Shown here piece by piece: positions 1-11,600 of a stretch of DNA of 64,000 nucleotides; within the stretch, counting starts at the first letter, position 1; each line of letters begins with the position of its first letter. The translations under genes and the position numbers were made by a program. The stretch comes from Prostheceraeus crozeri. Its lineage: Eukaryota; Platyhelminthes; Polycladida; Euryleptidae. The notes under the pieces were generated by a model. It was not told where the DNA came from. It saw only the letters and a list, made by a program, of their open reading frames with translations, and made no database searches. The DNA lies in contig CAJQUW010007057.1 of assembly GCA_907163375.1 (NCBI GenBank), positions 62,001 to 126,000 on the forward strand, in the 5' to 3' direction.

Positions 1-190
1 TTCTTTCTCCATTTTTTTAGAAAATCTTTATGTGCTCTATGTACTTTATGTGTATTGATTACATATGGTTAAAGAAAGAACTGAAGAGTTAAAGAAAAAT
101 CTATTATTTTAAAAATGCTTTAATAGGCCTACATAGTCTAGTCTGCATTATGTGCAAATTTCTATGACTTAGAGTGATAAACAAACAAAA

Positions 191-1268
191 TCATGTAAAA
201 ACTCGATTGACTAAGTCTTCACGTGCTCGATGTCCACTTCTTGTGGATTCATGGTCATTTCTTGTGGTCACGATCTCTTCTTCAGTTGTAGATGACGATG
301 TGGTCGGAAAATTGATATTTTTCTCGATTGCCAAATTATGCAAGCAAGCACATGCCAGTATTATGTTTGAATTTTTCTTTGGTGAAAAGTTCAACTTTTG
401 AGTAAGACAACGAAAACGCGATTTCCATAATCCGTTGCATCTCTCGACAATTGATCTGCCTTTTTTATGAGCACTGAGCAGCGTTGTAACGTCGTTGGGC
501 TGTAGATGTTGGATTATCGAATGGAGTCATGTGTCACTCAAGTTGTGGATAAGCCGAATCACCAAGTACTGTAGGTCTATAATTGTTTATCACTTCATTA
601 GCATGATTCCACATTTCTGAACGTCGGAGCATAAAAGCGTCGTGAGAACTACCGGGCTACCGAGCACTTAAGTCGAATATCTTGAGATCGAAATCACAAG
701 CCAAATGGCAATTTATAGAATGGAATCCTTTTCTGTTCACAAAACTAGATTCTGTATAGGGAGATGGCGTTGAAACAACTGGGATGTGACATCCATCAAC
801 AGCTCCAATTACTTGTGGAATACCGCAGTAACTGTAGAACTGATTCATATTGTAAGTCATTTTTTCTCTGGATGGCCACTGAATAAAATCTGAATGATTG
901 CGACATAAAACATCCGATACCATGTGAATTGCACGACTTGTAGATTTGTCAGAAATTCCATGGAGGTCGCCGATCGTACGTAAAAATCCTCCTTGAGAAT
1001 AATAACGAAGAGCGCTACAAATTTGTATCTCTACTGATAAGGCTTGAGAACGATTTGTTAGATGAACTAAATCATTATAGAATTTATTACGCAGCTCTTC
1101 TACTGTTGACTTTGGAAATCGATATCTGTCAAAGAAATCTTCATCCCGCAGGTCTTTTATAGGATCGAATCGTTTTCTGTATAACCGTTGGGTTGATCGT
1201 CCAACGTCGAATTGTACTCTCCACATGCTTAATATGAACACTAGCGCTAATGGGCAGCTTACAGTCAA
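191..1268 (-). pseudogene. PIF/Harbinger (HARBI1-like) DDE transposase, broken
   Basis: The minus strand encodes a HARBI1-type nuclease (DDE_Tnp_4 family), which cuts and pastes PIF/Harbinger transposons. The 203-residue open part (657-1268) has an N-terminal FFDRYRFPKSTV-type segment, a helical middle with SALRYYSQGGFLRTIGDLHG, and the first catalytic Asp in GAVDGCHIPV. An in-frame TAG just before PGSSHDAF ends it near 658. The same frame then continues through VLGDSAYPQL to a second stop (TGA). After a frameshift, the C-terminal part RSIVERCNGLWKSRF and the typical ending ACLHNLAIEKN are readable down to about 300. Two nonsense changes and at least one frameshift show a dead copy. No TIRs were identified. 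The family call is firm. Confidence 0.88.
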
Positions 1269-1347
1269 TAGCTAACGCTGACTCATATCCTCTATTCGGT
1301 GACACTGACAATGAATGAGAAATCCACTTGTTTGAAGGTCTATTCAA

Positions 1348-1930
1348 CCTATCCTAGATTCATAGATTCATGAATGAAAAAAGTCATATGCCTGTTATTT
1401 TAATCAATAGTAATGTACGGGTCCTAATGCAGTCGAATATGTCATATAGTGTGCAAATTGACTAACAGTGTCACTAAAGGTGCCTCCTACCACTGGTAGA
1501 AAAATGACTAACAGAGAGCATTATTTTTCCCTAACAGGCGTTTGTGTCGTTGGTATTCTGTTAGGGTAATAGACTGTCTCACTAACAGACTTCTGTGTCG
1601 CTCATATTCCTGTTACGCTAATAGACAACTCACTAACAGGTTTTCGTGACGTTCATTTCCTTCACTAATAGATTTTATCCAGTAACAGCGATTCGTGTCG
1701 CCTGCCCCAGATGATTTACGTTGCAGACTTTGTAAACTGGCTGACCCAAAGTGATATAAAGTTTGACTGAAGTCCTTAATGCGATGTTTCATCTTTTATT
1801 GCAGTTGAGTTGCAATTATACAGTCATTCGTGTTGTAACTTTGGGGCTGTTCATTAACTAAAATTCTGCCGGCTGAATATTAAACCGATTTAAGTAAGCC
1901 GAATAAATCGGCAGAATTTTCAGTCGGGCA
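1348..1930. repeat. Degenerate short repeats and a small palindrome
   Basis: No gene is visible here. Between about 1460 and 1700 a motif of the form CTAACAG followed by TTCGTGTCG recurs four to five times in degenerate form, with short inverted partners. At 1860-1871 and 1909-1920 the arms AAAATTCTGCCG and CGGCAGAATTTT form an inverted repeat of about 60 bp. Both look like remnants of transposon ends. Confidence 0.5.
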
Positions 1931-1935
1931 GTTGT

Positions 1936-2036
1936 CAGTTGGAAAGTTACTGTTTGGAAGTACTTCGTGTAGTCGTTTAATGATTATAGTTTTTGGAATC
2001 GAGTCAAACGCCTTTGATATATCTATGAAGCTTATT
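1936..2036 (-). pseudogene. LINE reverse transcriptase fragment (FIDISKAFDSIP motif)
   Basis: Read on the minus strand, this ~100-bp stretch encodes ISFIDISKAFDSIPK followed by IIIKRLHEVLP. This is the conserved RT block holding the first catalytic Asp (FxDxxKAFDxI) of non-LTR retrotransposons. Neither flank extends recognisably, so it is an isolated exon-sized relic. The clade cannot be assigned from so short a piece. Confidence 0.7.
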
Positions 2037-2311
2037 TACAAATGATGTTTATGATTTTTATATGTTTGCATCATTGTATGTAAATATTATCCATTGTTTA
2101 TTTACTTGATCTACAAAAATTCCATTGTTGTAAAATACTTGATCACTTTCAAAAATGGATTTACAAAGAATTCTTTTCAAATTGTTATACAATATAATAA
2201 AAATAGCGTCGCTGAAAATTTCAATATTGAATTTGCATGAGAAATAGCTGATAAAATTTTCATGTTTCTGTGGCTGTATGTGTGTACTAAATGTATTTCA
2301 TATCATCAGAT

Positions 2312-2392
<81 letters not shown>
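2312..2392. repeat. (TA)n microsatellite
   Basis: An uninterrupted TA dinucleotide run of about 80 bp directly abuts the hAT-like element at 2397. Part of it was copied into that element's left target duplication. Confidence 0.95.
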
Positions 2393-2395
<3 letters not shown>

Positions 2396-2396
2396 C

Positions 2397-3020
2397 CAGT
2401 GGCGGCTCGTGACATTTGGTCCAGGTGGGGCATAAGCATGAAATTTTTACATAATCAAAAATCTAGTCTAAAAGGATCTTATTTTGTAAATGAAAAGCAA
2501 AGAATATGTTAGCAGCATGCTATGCATGTGTAAGTTTATGTCACTGCATTTAGTTACACGGTTGAAGCAACATTTTGTCTATTTATGGACTGATCCATCT
2601 ACCTCTATGGACTGATCGCTGGTGCTAACCTCACATCACCTCACTCAGTAAAAAGGGAATCACAATGCATTGTCTTTGCATTGACGGTTAACCAATCAGA
2701 AGCGTTAGGGCTCCCTCTCGAGTGCCCATTCTGTGACGCATTCATCGCGTGTTAATTCTGTCTATTCGCTCAGATCGTGAAATGAACCACTCTCACGTCA
2801 TCTCAATCTCGATGCTTGGGCGCGCCCATCAGTCTTGAAAACGATTGATGGATTCTGCTATCGTCACTGTCGCGCAAATGGAATAGATGTACATGAAGTA
2901 TAGTTGAAATTTATGATCAAGAAATGGAGTCTACTACTGATGTTGCTGGTTATTTAAGTTAGACAACATTTCAATAAGTGGGGCAGTGCCCCACCTGCCC
3001 AAATGGACGAGCCGCCACTG
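2397..3020. mobile_element. hAT-type non-autonomous DNA transposon (624 bp)
   Basis: The element starts CAGTGGCGGCTCGTG and ends with the inverse, GAGCCGCCACTG. Flanking 8-mers ATATCGAC (2389-2396) and ATCTCGAC (3021-3028) match at 7 of 8 positions, which fits an 8-bp hAT target duplication. Inner terminal sequence also pairs (CCAGGTGGGGCA on the left, GTGGGGCAGTGCCCCACCTG on the right). No transposase is encoded, so it would depend on a partner element. Confidence 0.85.
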
Positions 3021-3028
3021 ATCTCGAC

Positions 3029-3874
3029 GTATATGAAGTAGATATTGTTCTAATATTGTGTGATTTGTGAGACAGTAGCTGTGAGTAGATTCCGTTAGTA
3101 AAGAAATGCAATGGCTTTAGTTTTTAAATATAACGCTCATACATCAATTCTTTCGAATAGTAGCAGCAGCGCCGCTCGAATGTAGCATCGCAATACTATT
3201 CGCGTACAGTCCTGGAACACGTGTTCCTCTAAATCATCGTCATCCAAACGAAAGATTGGTGAAATGGCAACAGATATGTCCATTAACTGAGATATGTATC
3301 GTCGTATAGCTGAGCTTGCAGTCAGCCTAAAATTGGACATGTGCCGAACTGAAGCTAACCTGTCAGTCACTTAAACCAGCCGATGAACTGGCCTGAAGTT
3401 TTCCTAACCCGAAAAAGAACGGCAAATTCGGTTCAAGAATGGCTGCTGACATTTTATAGCGCAAATTCAAGTCAACGGTTGACATGTTGATGGATGATGG
3501 ATAACGACAATGTTGCTCAATAATGGTTGACATTGCCGTTGCTGAACTTGTTGGCCGATAAGATTTGAACAAGGTTTATGCAAAATAATCGCCTAATGCA
3601 ATTTAGGACTACATCGGGTACGAGGAAACAGCTTTCGAGCCAGTAAAAAAGAGATTTTTATGAGCTTAATAAACTTTTACTCAAAAAAGATTATGGACTC
3701 CATTTGGCTTGTGTAGTGATAGCAAGATACCTAAATTAAATAGTCTTCACATGAAATGACAAAAACAAAAAGTTTATTGCGATAAGATGTCTGAATATGC
3801 AGATATGACGTGAAATGTTGTTTTGAATGTAATTCAATTTATAATTCATCGATGAATTCATTTTCAATTTTCTA
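3029..3874. other. No gene recognised
   Basis: Open frames of 69-77 codons on the minus strand between 3137 and 3572 have no recognisable domain and overlap each other end to end. They could be exon-like, but nothing supports coding. The rest is plain AT-rich DNA next to the 3' end of the GPCR. Confidence 0.4.
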
Positions 3875-4903
3875 TTACGAAATAGTACTATTACCTGTTG
3901 TAATCGTTACATCCTTCACCTGTATCTTGTCTCGCTTTATAGAATAGATAAATTGATGGAAATTGTCGGGAAATCCTTTGCTGCTTCCATAGTATAGTAG
4001 GAAATTCATTGAGAAAATTGAATTGTATGACATAAACCCAATATGCATCATAAGCATATATGTGCCTTCATGATATCCAGACGCCATTATCGCATTTTGC
4101 AAAAAAGAAATAATCAATACGGGGCAAAGAAATGTAAATTGAAATAAACCAATGATAAACATCATTTTCACCGAATCCACCGCCTCTCTTGTCTGCTGGT
4201 CATGATGTTTTGTCAAAGTATAAATTAAAGTAATACTTGACAAAATCATTTGAATTACAAAGATAATACCTAACAAGCTTGTATAATATACATATAAACT
4301 GTAGATTGAAGAGACATAATTATCATCGTTGATTGCGTCGCAGACGCATCCATCATATCGGAATAAACTGAAATAAAGCCTCCCAGGGACTTCCAAACCA
4401 CATACGACGATATAGGAAACAATGATAATTGCCTTCTGATTAACAAACCGCATTTTATGAGGCATGATGACAAGGGCAAATCTTTCAAAAACCATCGCAA
4501 TAATTGAATACCAACTACAATCTTCAAGTCCTTCTCCAACTGTATAATGAATGTTGCACGTGTAAAAGTTATTGCTAACAAATGACTTCGCATATTGCAA
4601 TTGGTACCAAATGCCAAACATTCCCATTGGCATTCCAATCAGGTCACAAATAGCAGTGACAAAGAAAAAGAACCTTGTACTCCTCCGTAATCCTTTAAAT
4701 CTCTTTAGAACGATAACCGTGCAGATATTTGCTAAAGTTCCGAACACCATTATTGTCATTGCAATAGCAGCTGCTGTTAATCTTATTTTGATATAGGGAT
4801 TTTGATTCCATCTTGGAAAGTTGAGTGCAAAGCGGTGTCTAATTGTTCCGTCGTTCCAATAATTTGAGTAGTTTTCATGTTTACAAATAATACTACTATT
4901 CAT
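3875..4903 (-). CDS. Class A (rhodopsin-like) peptide-type GPCR, intronless
   Basis: A complete 342-residue seven-transmembrane protein with no intron. The N-terminus carries two N-glycosylation sequons (Asn2, Asn11). TM1 (about 44-66) has the GTLAN segment with Asn59. TM2 has Asp87. Cys116 before TM3 probably pairs with a Cys in the second outer loop (CVC, 186-188). The DRY box appears as ERF (140-142). TM6 has FLCP (258-261). The TM7 motif NPxxY is replaced by NFLLYY (300-305). It resembles invertebrate FMRFamide/orphan peptide receptors in general form, but no ligand can be assigned. Length and unbroken frame suggest a live host gene acting at the plasma membrane. The start is the first Met of the open frame and gives a normal-length extracellular tail. 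Confidence 0.85.
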   Translation of the reverse strand: MNSSIICKHENYSNYWNDGTIRHRFALNFPRWNQNPYIKIRLTAAAIAMTIMVFGTLANICTVIVLKRFKGLRRSTRFFFFVTAICDLIGMPMGMFGIWYQLQYAKSFVSNNFYTCNIHYTVGEGLEDCSWYSIIAMVFERFALVIMPHKMRFVNQKAIIIVSYIVVCGLEVPGRLYFSLFRYDGCVCDAINDDNYVSSIYSLYVYYTSLLGIIFVIQMILSSITLIYTLTKHHDQQTREAVDSVKMMFIIGLFQFTFLCPVLIISFLQNAIMASGYHEGTYMLMMHIGFMSYNSIFSMNFLLYYGSSKGFPDNFHQFIYSIKRDKIQVKDVTITTGNSTIS

Positions 4904-5955
4904 GCTTCGGTAAAGTTTGGATATGATGATTTGAAAGCATGTTTAAGTCAGAATAATGTAATAAATAGTTTCTGTACACGAATGAAATATCATCAATTGT
5001 GATAACGCGCTACGATTGGAGAAACTCATATTGGGTACAATCATGTCTTTCCTTGTGTCATTCCTTCCATGTTTATCTATCTCTCTAAATAGTATGCACA
5101 GAAGTGAGCAGATTGAATAGAAATGGTAAAACATCGGTAATACATTCAGCACAATATTGTATATCAGATGCATTTGTGAAACATGCTCGTTAAACGACTT
5201 TATCTTCCGTACATATGCATCTCAAAGATATCTTAGTAACTTGCATACAACAATCAGTTAGTGCCCGCGACATGAGACCATTCTGAAGATGTTAAATTGC
5301 ATCGAGCTCATTACCTACCATTTGAATATTTTGAACATTTACATTTGTGTTTTATTCTTATTTTTCACATTGGTTTTACTTACTGAATAGTTTGATTTGT
5401 GATTTAATTCATTATTAATTGTGTTTCGCCTAAGGTTAGCCCTTGCTAATTTGATCATGAACTGAAATCGGTTGGCTTATTGAAGGAGAAACATATTATG
5501 CATCATGATGGATAGTGAGCAGCGGGATAGGGCTCTTTTCGTCACCCGCACCCGTCTGTACCCGTACATATGCATGAAGGCGAGTACATACATCTATACA
5601 AGGAGAGATCACTATTTTCTTTCAGACATTTCATTGTTTTTAGATGAATAATGATACCCAATTTATAGTTCGGTCACTATTCGATTGTTGGTTTCTAATT
5701 CACTTCCTTTATTGACTTAGTACAATTGCTGTCTTAATACATATTGGTCATTTACTGACCAATACAAAGAATGAAAAATGCAATGCTAACTGATTAGTAC
5801 TTTTTGAATGCCTTTTTGGAGAGCATCTCATGGCAAGAAATCCAAATTACCGATATTCCAATATATTCCACATAAAATGTATGTAAAATCGATAGCCTAC
5901 AATCGAGAACATGTGAACGACTAATTTAGTTCTTATGTAGTAGTGCATTGAATAT
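4904..5955. other. Upstream region of the GPCR; no gene recognised
   Basis: This AT-rich stretch would contain the GPCR promoter (minus-strand gene starting at 4903). A 76-codon minus frame at 4943-5173 has no homology signal I recognise and is probably chance. No repeat boundaries were identified. Confidence 0.35.
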
Positions 5956-6130
5956 CTAAAGAGAATGAGTGACAACGATTAAGTAAATAAAAGAAACCAT
6001 GGAGAACCGAAGTCCGTGGTGCAGACGAGCTCGCACCTTCTTCACTAAGCCACGCTGACGGTACAAAAGGAATGCGAGCTGAGCGGCAGTAGTCATCTCC
6101 AAGCGATATCAACAGCTCGCATTCCTATTA
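5956..6130. repeat. Dispersed repeat, copy 1
   Basis: The segment starting AAAGAGAATGAG and containing GAGCTCGC with CACCTTCTTCACT is repeated with differences at about 7969-8190. The two copies flank the LINE fragment in the same orientation. Confidence 0.6.
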
Positions 6131-6137
6131 TTATGAC

Positions 6138-7079
6138 CATTCAGCAGTACGGCTTCAGACCGGGTTCTTCCACGTTGTGTGTTTTGTTGGGAAATGGACT
6201 CAATCATACCTAACTGATCAACGAGAATTTTTGCGTGTTGGAACCCAAGTGAGCTCTTACTCCTCGGTGTCCTCCGGTGTTCCGCAAGGGTCTGTTATTG
6301 GCACCTAATTATTCGCCATGGCAATTGGCTCCTTTGTAAGTGACTCTTCTATCTGTTCGGTCTTTAAGTATGCGGATGATGTTACACGGATTTTCCCGCT
6401 TCAGTATAATCCCATACAAACTTAAGAAAACGTTTCTTTTCATCACCATCGCATGATTGATTGGTCTACGTCTATTAGAAATTCCAGTAAATGCAAGTCC
6501 ATGACGATCAAAAAGAAAAACACTACTGTTGTACCTGTACTTCCATCAGTGGTTAACGTTGATAAGTTGAAGATACTTGGAGTAACGTTGAACTCAAATT
6601 GGACGTGGAGTGACCACTTTGATAACATATTATCCACAGCATCTCGGTGCCTTTACGTTTTGAGGGTTTTGAAACAATCGGGTCTCTCAAGACAGCAATT
6701 GGTTCTAACGTATACTTCTCTCATACGATCGTGTATTGAATATTGAGCCCCTTTGTTTTTGACCATGTCATCATACGATTCGATTCGACTTGACAAATTT
6801 CAGAAGCGTGCTCATCGTGTCTTATGCGGTGGTGAATGCCACGAGGACTGCTTGTGTTCCTCAACTCAAAGACGACATATGTTATCTCTTAGGTTTCTGA
6901 AATTGGTAATGTCTGACAGTCATATTCTTCGTAATCTATTGCCTCCGATGTCAAAATCTGGTCGATTCATTTTACCTCATCGTCGCATTAAACGACGCAG
7001 TGATTCCTTCTTCCTCAAAATATGTGAGATTTACAACGGTGAATGTCTGAAACCGAAGATTTTACTTTCGACAACGTAG
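6138..7079 (+). pseudogene. Non-LTR retrotransposon (CR1/jockey-like) RT, 5'-truncated and internally deleted
   Basis: Translated pieces in plus orientation follow the order of a LINE reverse transcriptase. IQQYGFRPGSST comes first (6138-6175). After an internal deletion comes FLRVGTQVSSYSS with SSGVPQGSVIG, then the catalytic box FKYADDV (~6367). The thumb region follows as LKILGVTLNSNWTWSDHFDNIL and LYVLRVLKQSGLS (6453-6746). The last part, LDKFQKRAHRVLCGG, ends at 7079. There are stops at about 6306 and 6424 and a break near 6746. The order and motifs make the assignment to a LINE ORF2 C-terminal half secure, but the clade is less so. There is no endonuclease domain here. Confidence 0.82.
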
Positions 7080-7194
7080 GAAGCTCTCTTTATAAGTGTA
7101 CTGTATGCCTCACTTTTTTGTTGAATTACTTTTCGTTTGTACCTACCACTGACTTGATGTAATGTATCGATTATCATTTGATCAAATATACATA

Positions 7195-7212
7195 TATTAT
7201 TATTATTATTCT
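7195..7212 (+). repeat. (ATT)n tail of the LINE
   Basis: A short TATTATTATTATTATTATTC run lies about 115 bp downstream of the LINE stop codon. Simple-repeat 3' tails rather than poly(A) are usual for CR1-type LINEs, so this probably marks the element's 3' end. Confidence 0.55.
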
Positions 7213-7968
7213 TTTGAGTAAACACATGCAAAAATATGGTGTTTTATAAGTAAACGAAATTGAGAACAGTATCAGTTGTGTTAGCTGGCGGTTTCACGAT
7301 GTTTTCTGTTATAGTTGATTTTAATGAAATTGATTTTTTCATGCAACAGCACCCTTGCATTTGTCCATTTTTTCAAAATGAACCATAATTGCTAGACTTT
7401 TTGACTCTCAAAACGGATGTGGACATCTCAAACTCATCAAATACTGCTGTGAAAACTTTGCCAACAATCTGCTTTTAGTGTTTAACTATAAATATAATGA
7501 TAGCTTTCATTTTGACATTGTTTCATGCTGAGTTGTTCATGGGTTAGGGGGGGGGGTCGACCAGTCATGCAAGATTTTGTGCGAAATCAAAATCTTCACA
7601 TTTTGCTATCTTCTAAAAAAACGCACATGCACGAGCATGATGTAAACAATGAATAAATGACTCTCACTTTTGATGAACCAGCAGATGTGCACAAAATCAT
7701 TCTTCAGCTGATAGTATGCATTTTTCAACAGGAATTTCTACACCCTCTGAGACCTGAGGGGGTTCCAGTGGACCCCTTGGCCTAGCTACCATATTTCTAA
7801 TGATTCAATTGAAATGAAATAGCACACACAGATTCACTGTCAAAAATGATGATTTTACTTGGGCATGAGCGGTTGATATGTCCTCAGCATAAAAAGTGAA
7901 ATAGAAAAAGTATTTCTATTTGGCTCCGGGGTCAACTGAACCTTTCAGGTCTCTGAGGATCAAACTCT
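7213..7968. other. No gene; G-run and simple intergenic DNA
   Basis: I see no coding signal. A run of ten G occurs near 7548-7557 and short purine/pyrimidine-biased stretches follow. Confidence 0.35.
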
Positions 7969-8190
7969 AAAGAGAATGAGAACGATTAAGTCAATAAAAG
8001 ACACCGACACTCTTCATTCCTCGATCGCACGTACCCCATCCCGGAACGAACCGAGCTCGCGCCTTCTTCACTGCCACGATGACCGTACAGAAGGCAGAGT
8101 TCATCTCCCAGCATAGAAATAGTCAATTTATCAATAGATGTATTATAGAAATAGTTACGAATTTCTATGTCTCCAAGTGACATCGACAGC
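7969..8190. repeat. Dispersed repeat, copy 2
   Basis: Shares AAAGAGAATGAG, AACGATTAAGT, GAGCTCGCGCCTTCTTCACT and a TCTCCAAGTGACATCGACAGC-like segment with 5956-6130, in the same orientation. This suggests a repeat family into which, or next to which, the LINE fragment was placed. Confidence 0.55.
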
Positions 8191-8352
8191 TTTTTGTCCT
8201 AATATCATAGACAGAATGCTACCAGCATTCATATTGTATCGAGACAACATATCAGCATGTCATTCGATCACGTCGTATAGTAGATTGACAACAAAAGTCT
8301 ATAGCATAGAATTAGAAAGGTCATCTCTTCTTCTGTTTGTCTAGAAAGGAAG

Positions 8353-8622
8353 ATGTACGGAACATGTAGCGCTAATGAAATGGCACAATCTGCTGACATG
8401 ATACCACAGCAATTGGACAGCGAGCATCAGTTCAACATTAAATACGCCAAATTGTGCGAAGTTTCAGTGACTGCCATCAACCGGATCACGCAGCAAAGAG
8501 ACTCAGACAATGTCAAGATCTACAGAGAAATTTGCGAACGGTTTTCTGATCGCAATTGGCCGACTATCTTTTCAATGATGATCGGAAGGACCAACATCAT
8601 CGAGAAAACTTTAGCACAATGA
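8353..8622 (+). CDS. 89-residue open frame, unknown
   Basis: An open frame from ATG to TGA, hydrophilic and unlike low-complexity sequence, but with no domain I recognise. No homologous copy is visible elsewhere in the window, and no splice partner was found. It may be an exon of a host gene, a transposon remnant or chance, and coding status is doubtful. Confidence 0.2.
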   Translation: MYGTCSANEMAQSADMIPQQLDSEHQFNIKYAKLCEVSVTAINRITQQRDSDNVKIYREICERFSDRNWPTIFSMMIGRTNIIEKTLAQ

Positions 8623-9940
8623 TCTGAATTATTCGAAGCTGAGGAAAATCAAGGCGATCAGATCATTTTGATGGAATTCATAACAATCCGCAGGCGACGC
8701 AGAACCATTTTTCCTATCTTTGTTGGGCATTAATCGTTTCTTTTTGCCCACTTAGTAAGTTCTTGCATGTGGCATCATTTTGAATATTTTTGCACGTCTA
8801 GCAAAGTGACGCGCTTAAACAATCTAATTCTGTGGTCTACAGTGTGGTTTAGTGGAATGACATGCTGTTTACACTGATGAGATGCTGGTTTATGATTGGC
8901 ATTTCATCAATTAAAAGATTGAGCATATTTCTCTTGGAACCTTTTTTTAAACCTCGATAGTCAAAGCTGTTGATGTCTATTGTTCCCAGTTGATATGTCT
9001 ATTGTTTGATGATTGTTTGTTGATGATATCTGTTGTAAGTCGCAATGATGAGGTACGTCTCGCTTCGAACAGTCACGCCTAAGTTGAAACTGATTAATGT
9101 GTGGGCTACTAAGAATACCAGTACATGCAGTAAAACACAACAAAAATTGTAATTATGCAATAGCTACATGCAATTTGATAACTACTATAGGGCCTACTGA
9201 TAAATGACTGTTATGATCAATGCCACGTCAAATGTTTGAAAATCTGTGCTACAGAGTCATCGAGGACTGATTTCGATCAATTGAATGGTCTAATTATAGT
9301 GCATAGATATCATTTGATGCATCAAAATAGTTGTTCGTCTCATGCATATTCGACAATATCTTCACCCGCCCGTGCCAATGAAGAAGCTACTCTATACTCG
9401 CACCCGCCCCACGGGTATTCCAGGATTATAGGCGTGACGTTTCCAGAAATTATTTGCTTTGTCATCAAGTCACCAGACAATACTTTTTAAGTTACTGTTA
9501 ATGTTGCAATAGGCATAGTGTCTGCTAGTGCGCATGCAAAATTTCAGGTCTCACTTCACTTTACTTCGGCTTTGAAATGAAAAAGTGCTAAAAGAAATTT
9601 GAGCTAAATTTCACTCTTGAAGTATTCCTCAAAAATGCCTTCGTGAAGTTGTAAGTGATGAACCATAATATCAGAATATTGCATTGGTCAGAAACGAAGG
9701 TTAAAGGATTTCTGTACATGGTCATGGTCAAGAGATCGTCGCTTCAGTGTGAGGCCCATTTTCGTTCACAATATGCAATATACCGGTACTACACAATATG
9801 CAACGATATTGCACAGAACAGTAGAGAAGAATATTTCGCCAGAGGAAGCAATTACTCACTAAAGCCGGTCCAAAATCGTGGATAATTGAAGTCTAGGACT
9901 CATCGCTTTGAAGCATCTTTTGGAGACTTGATGTAACGTC
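8623..9940. other. No gene recognised
   Basis: Short frames at 8961-9143 (minus), 9236-9490 (plus) and 9655-9885 (plus) have no recognisable content. A CACCCGCCC-rich patch near 9361-9420 resembles a similar patch near 5535-5570 and may be a short shared repeat. Confidence 0.35.
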
Positions 9941-9944
9941 TCCA

Positions 9945-10500
9945 TGACTCCACAAAGAAGTGGTGACTCGATTCGATTGCATGCTCGCTGAGTCATGCCA
10001 TTCTTGGCTTCCGGAAATGCGAGAACGCGTCCAAAATATCAAAATATTCTACCAATTGATAGATAAAATGAGCTTTTATAAATGGCTTCATATCAGTTTG
10101 TTGAAAGCAACGATGGAAATCATAAATACAGTCGCTAATATTGTCTGTCATTTCTGTAAATTCCGAAACAATATTGACGCAAAGATTCCAGACGAATGAC
10201 GGTGTTGTAGTAAGATGTGCGCTTATCGTCAACACCAAAGGTATCCAAATTTTTCAAGATTTTCACAATATTCTTTCCTTCGAATGCACCATCATTGCAC
10301 ACATTTCTGTGCCCACCTATCCTTCCAAGTATATCGTCAACTTCCTTTTTATAGGCTTCAGACATTTGGTTCTCCATCGCATTGAACAAAATGTTGAACT
10401 ATTCCCATAAGAGCATGAAGGGAGGGAAAAGGAACTGAACATATTATGTTGTGACCTTCGTTGCACAACAGACGTTCAGAAATGCAGTTCCATAAGTCAC
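9945..10500 (-). pseudogene. Decayed transposon-encoded ORF (IGGHRNVCNDGAFEG type), three frames
   Basis: Read leftward, three frames together follow the order of a transposon-borne protein common in invertebrate genomes. FPSLHALMGIVQHF comes first (about 10470-10400). RIGGHRNVCNDGAFEGKNIV with LKNLDTFGVDD follows (10389-10230). Next is SEFTEMTDNI followed by IKAHFIYQLVEYFDI (10190-10040), and last a piece reading EWHDSASMQSN. The frame changes at about 10390 and 10230. I recognise the pattern from unnamed cnidarian and arthropod repeat proteins but cannot name the superfamily. It is clearly non-functional. Confidence 0.55.
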
Positions 10501-11417
10501 TAGGTGACATGCCACGCGTAATTCACGCGTAATTACGGATCACCCCAAACATCTGTGGTTTAATTAATTCTATTCTACGCGCGTTCATTCGCGCGGCACC
10601 AAGAGTCAGAAATCACTTGATCTGATGCTGTTCAAGTATGAGTAAGTATGGGGAATGCGCGCAAGCGAGCGTTTATAGTTTGCGCGTCGTCTACGGTTAT
10701 CTGCGTTGCCGCTTGAACCACGGATGAACCGCTAAGTATGTTCTGTCTTCCCTGAGCATGAAATTGAGGTCTTATCGCGATATTTAGCCTCTGATACATG
10801 CATACACATGAGATGCAAAGTCTATATAACATGACTGCCGACATGTGTTACAGCAATGTCCCGCATAGCCACGGATGTTTAGGGTCATGCGTAATTACGC
10901 GTTGATTCCCGTCATGTTTGCCATTGGCGCATTTTTCTATCCTATTTTCCAGGTTATACTACTTGTAAGTAGTATGACAATTAAGAAAAGTGGGCAGATT
11001 TCAAAAACTAGTCGATTGATTTTTCTGCAAGTTTCAGAACTGAATAGAGATAGTTCAAGGAACATCTTCAGAAGCTTTCAGACATGGTGCAAAAAATTGA
11101 CTTATTTCTCATTTTTCCGACATGTGAGTTGTAAACTTATTGAACATTTATAAAATCGTTTAGTCTTCCTTGTAATATAATCGAATTCAGTGTTGTAAGT
11201 TTGACTGTTAAATGTCAATATCTAAGGGGAGGGGGGATTAATGGGCAGCGGGCTAATGTGCGCAATTTGAGTTCTTCGGCCTCTAGCTCAGGACCCATGG
11301 CTCGCATCGTTATATTGCAGCGCAGCTCATTTGAGGAAGACACGCGCTCACACAACTGTGCACTAAGAAGATGCCGAAAACATTGCATAAATTTGATCCC
11401 TGAAGGAACAGACGTTT
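10501..11417. other. No gene; CACGCGTAATT palindromic motifs
   Basis: Short self-complementary motifs (ACGCGTAATTACG-type) occur near 10513-10535 and 10890-10902. They look like eroded inverted repeats. The open frames of this stretch have no recognisable domains. Confidence 0.35.
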
Positions 11418-11600
11418 AGTGAAATGAGACGCTTTTTTGGATAAGCCTCTCATTCTGTGTAGATTGATTGTTCGAGGCAAGCGAAAGCTGCCCCTCATCG
11501 TAATTACATGCAGATGAACAATCCAACTTCCGTTAAGGCCCACGATTGACAGTACCCGTGTAATGTGAGTCTAAGTAAAGTGCCCATATAGCCCCACTCA
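11418..11600. repeat. Dispersed repeat, inverted relative to 32915-33080
   Basis: GATAAGCCTCTCATTCTG, TGTTCGAGGCAAGC and TCGTAATTACATGCAGAT here are found in inverse complement at 32985-33060. The match continues through AGTGCCCATATAGCC (32925-32945). The two copies lie about 21 kb apart. Confidence 0.65.

Noticed and set aside
2291-2512. Open frame with a long Tyr-Ile run
   Set aside because: Product of the (TA)n microsatellite running into the hAT end.
4270-4638. 122-codon minus frame inside the GPCR
   Set aside because: A shadow frame of the GPCR coding sequence without its own signal.
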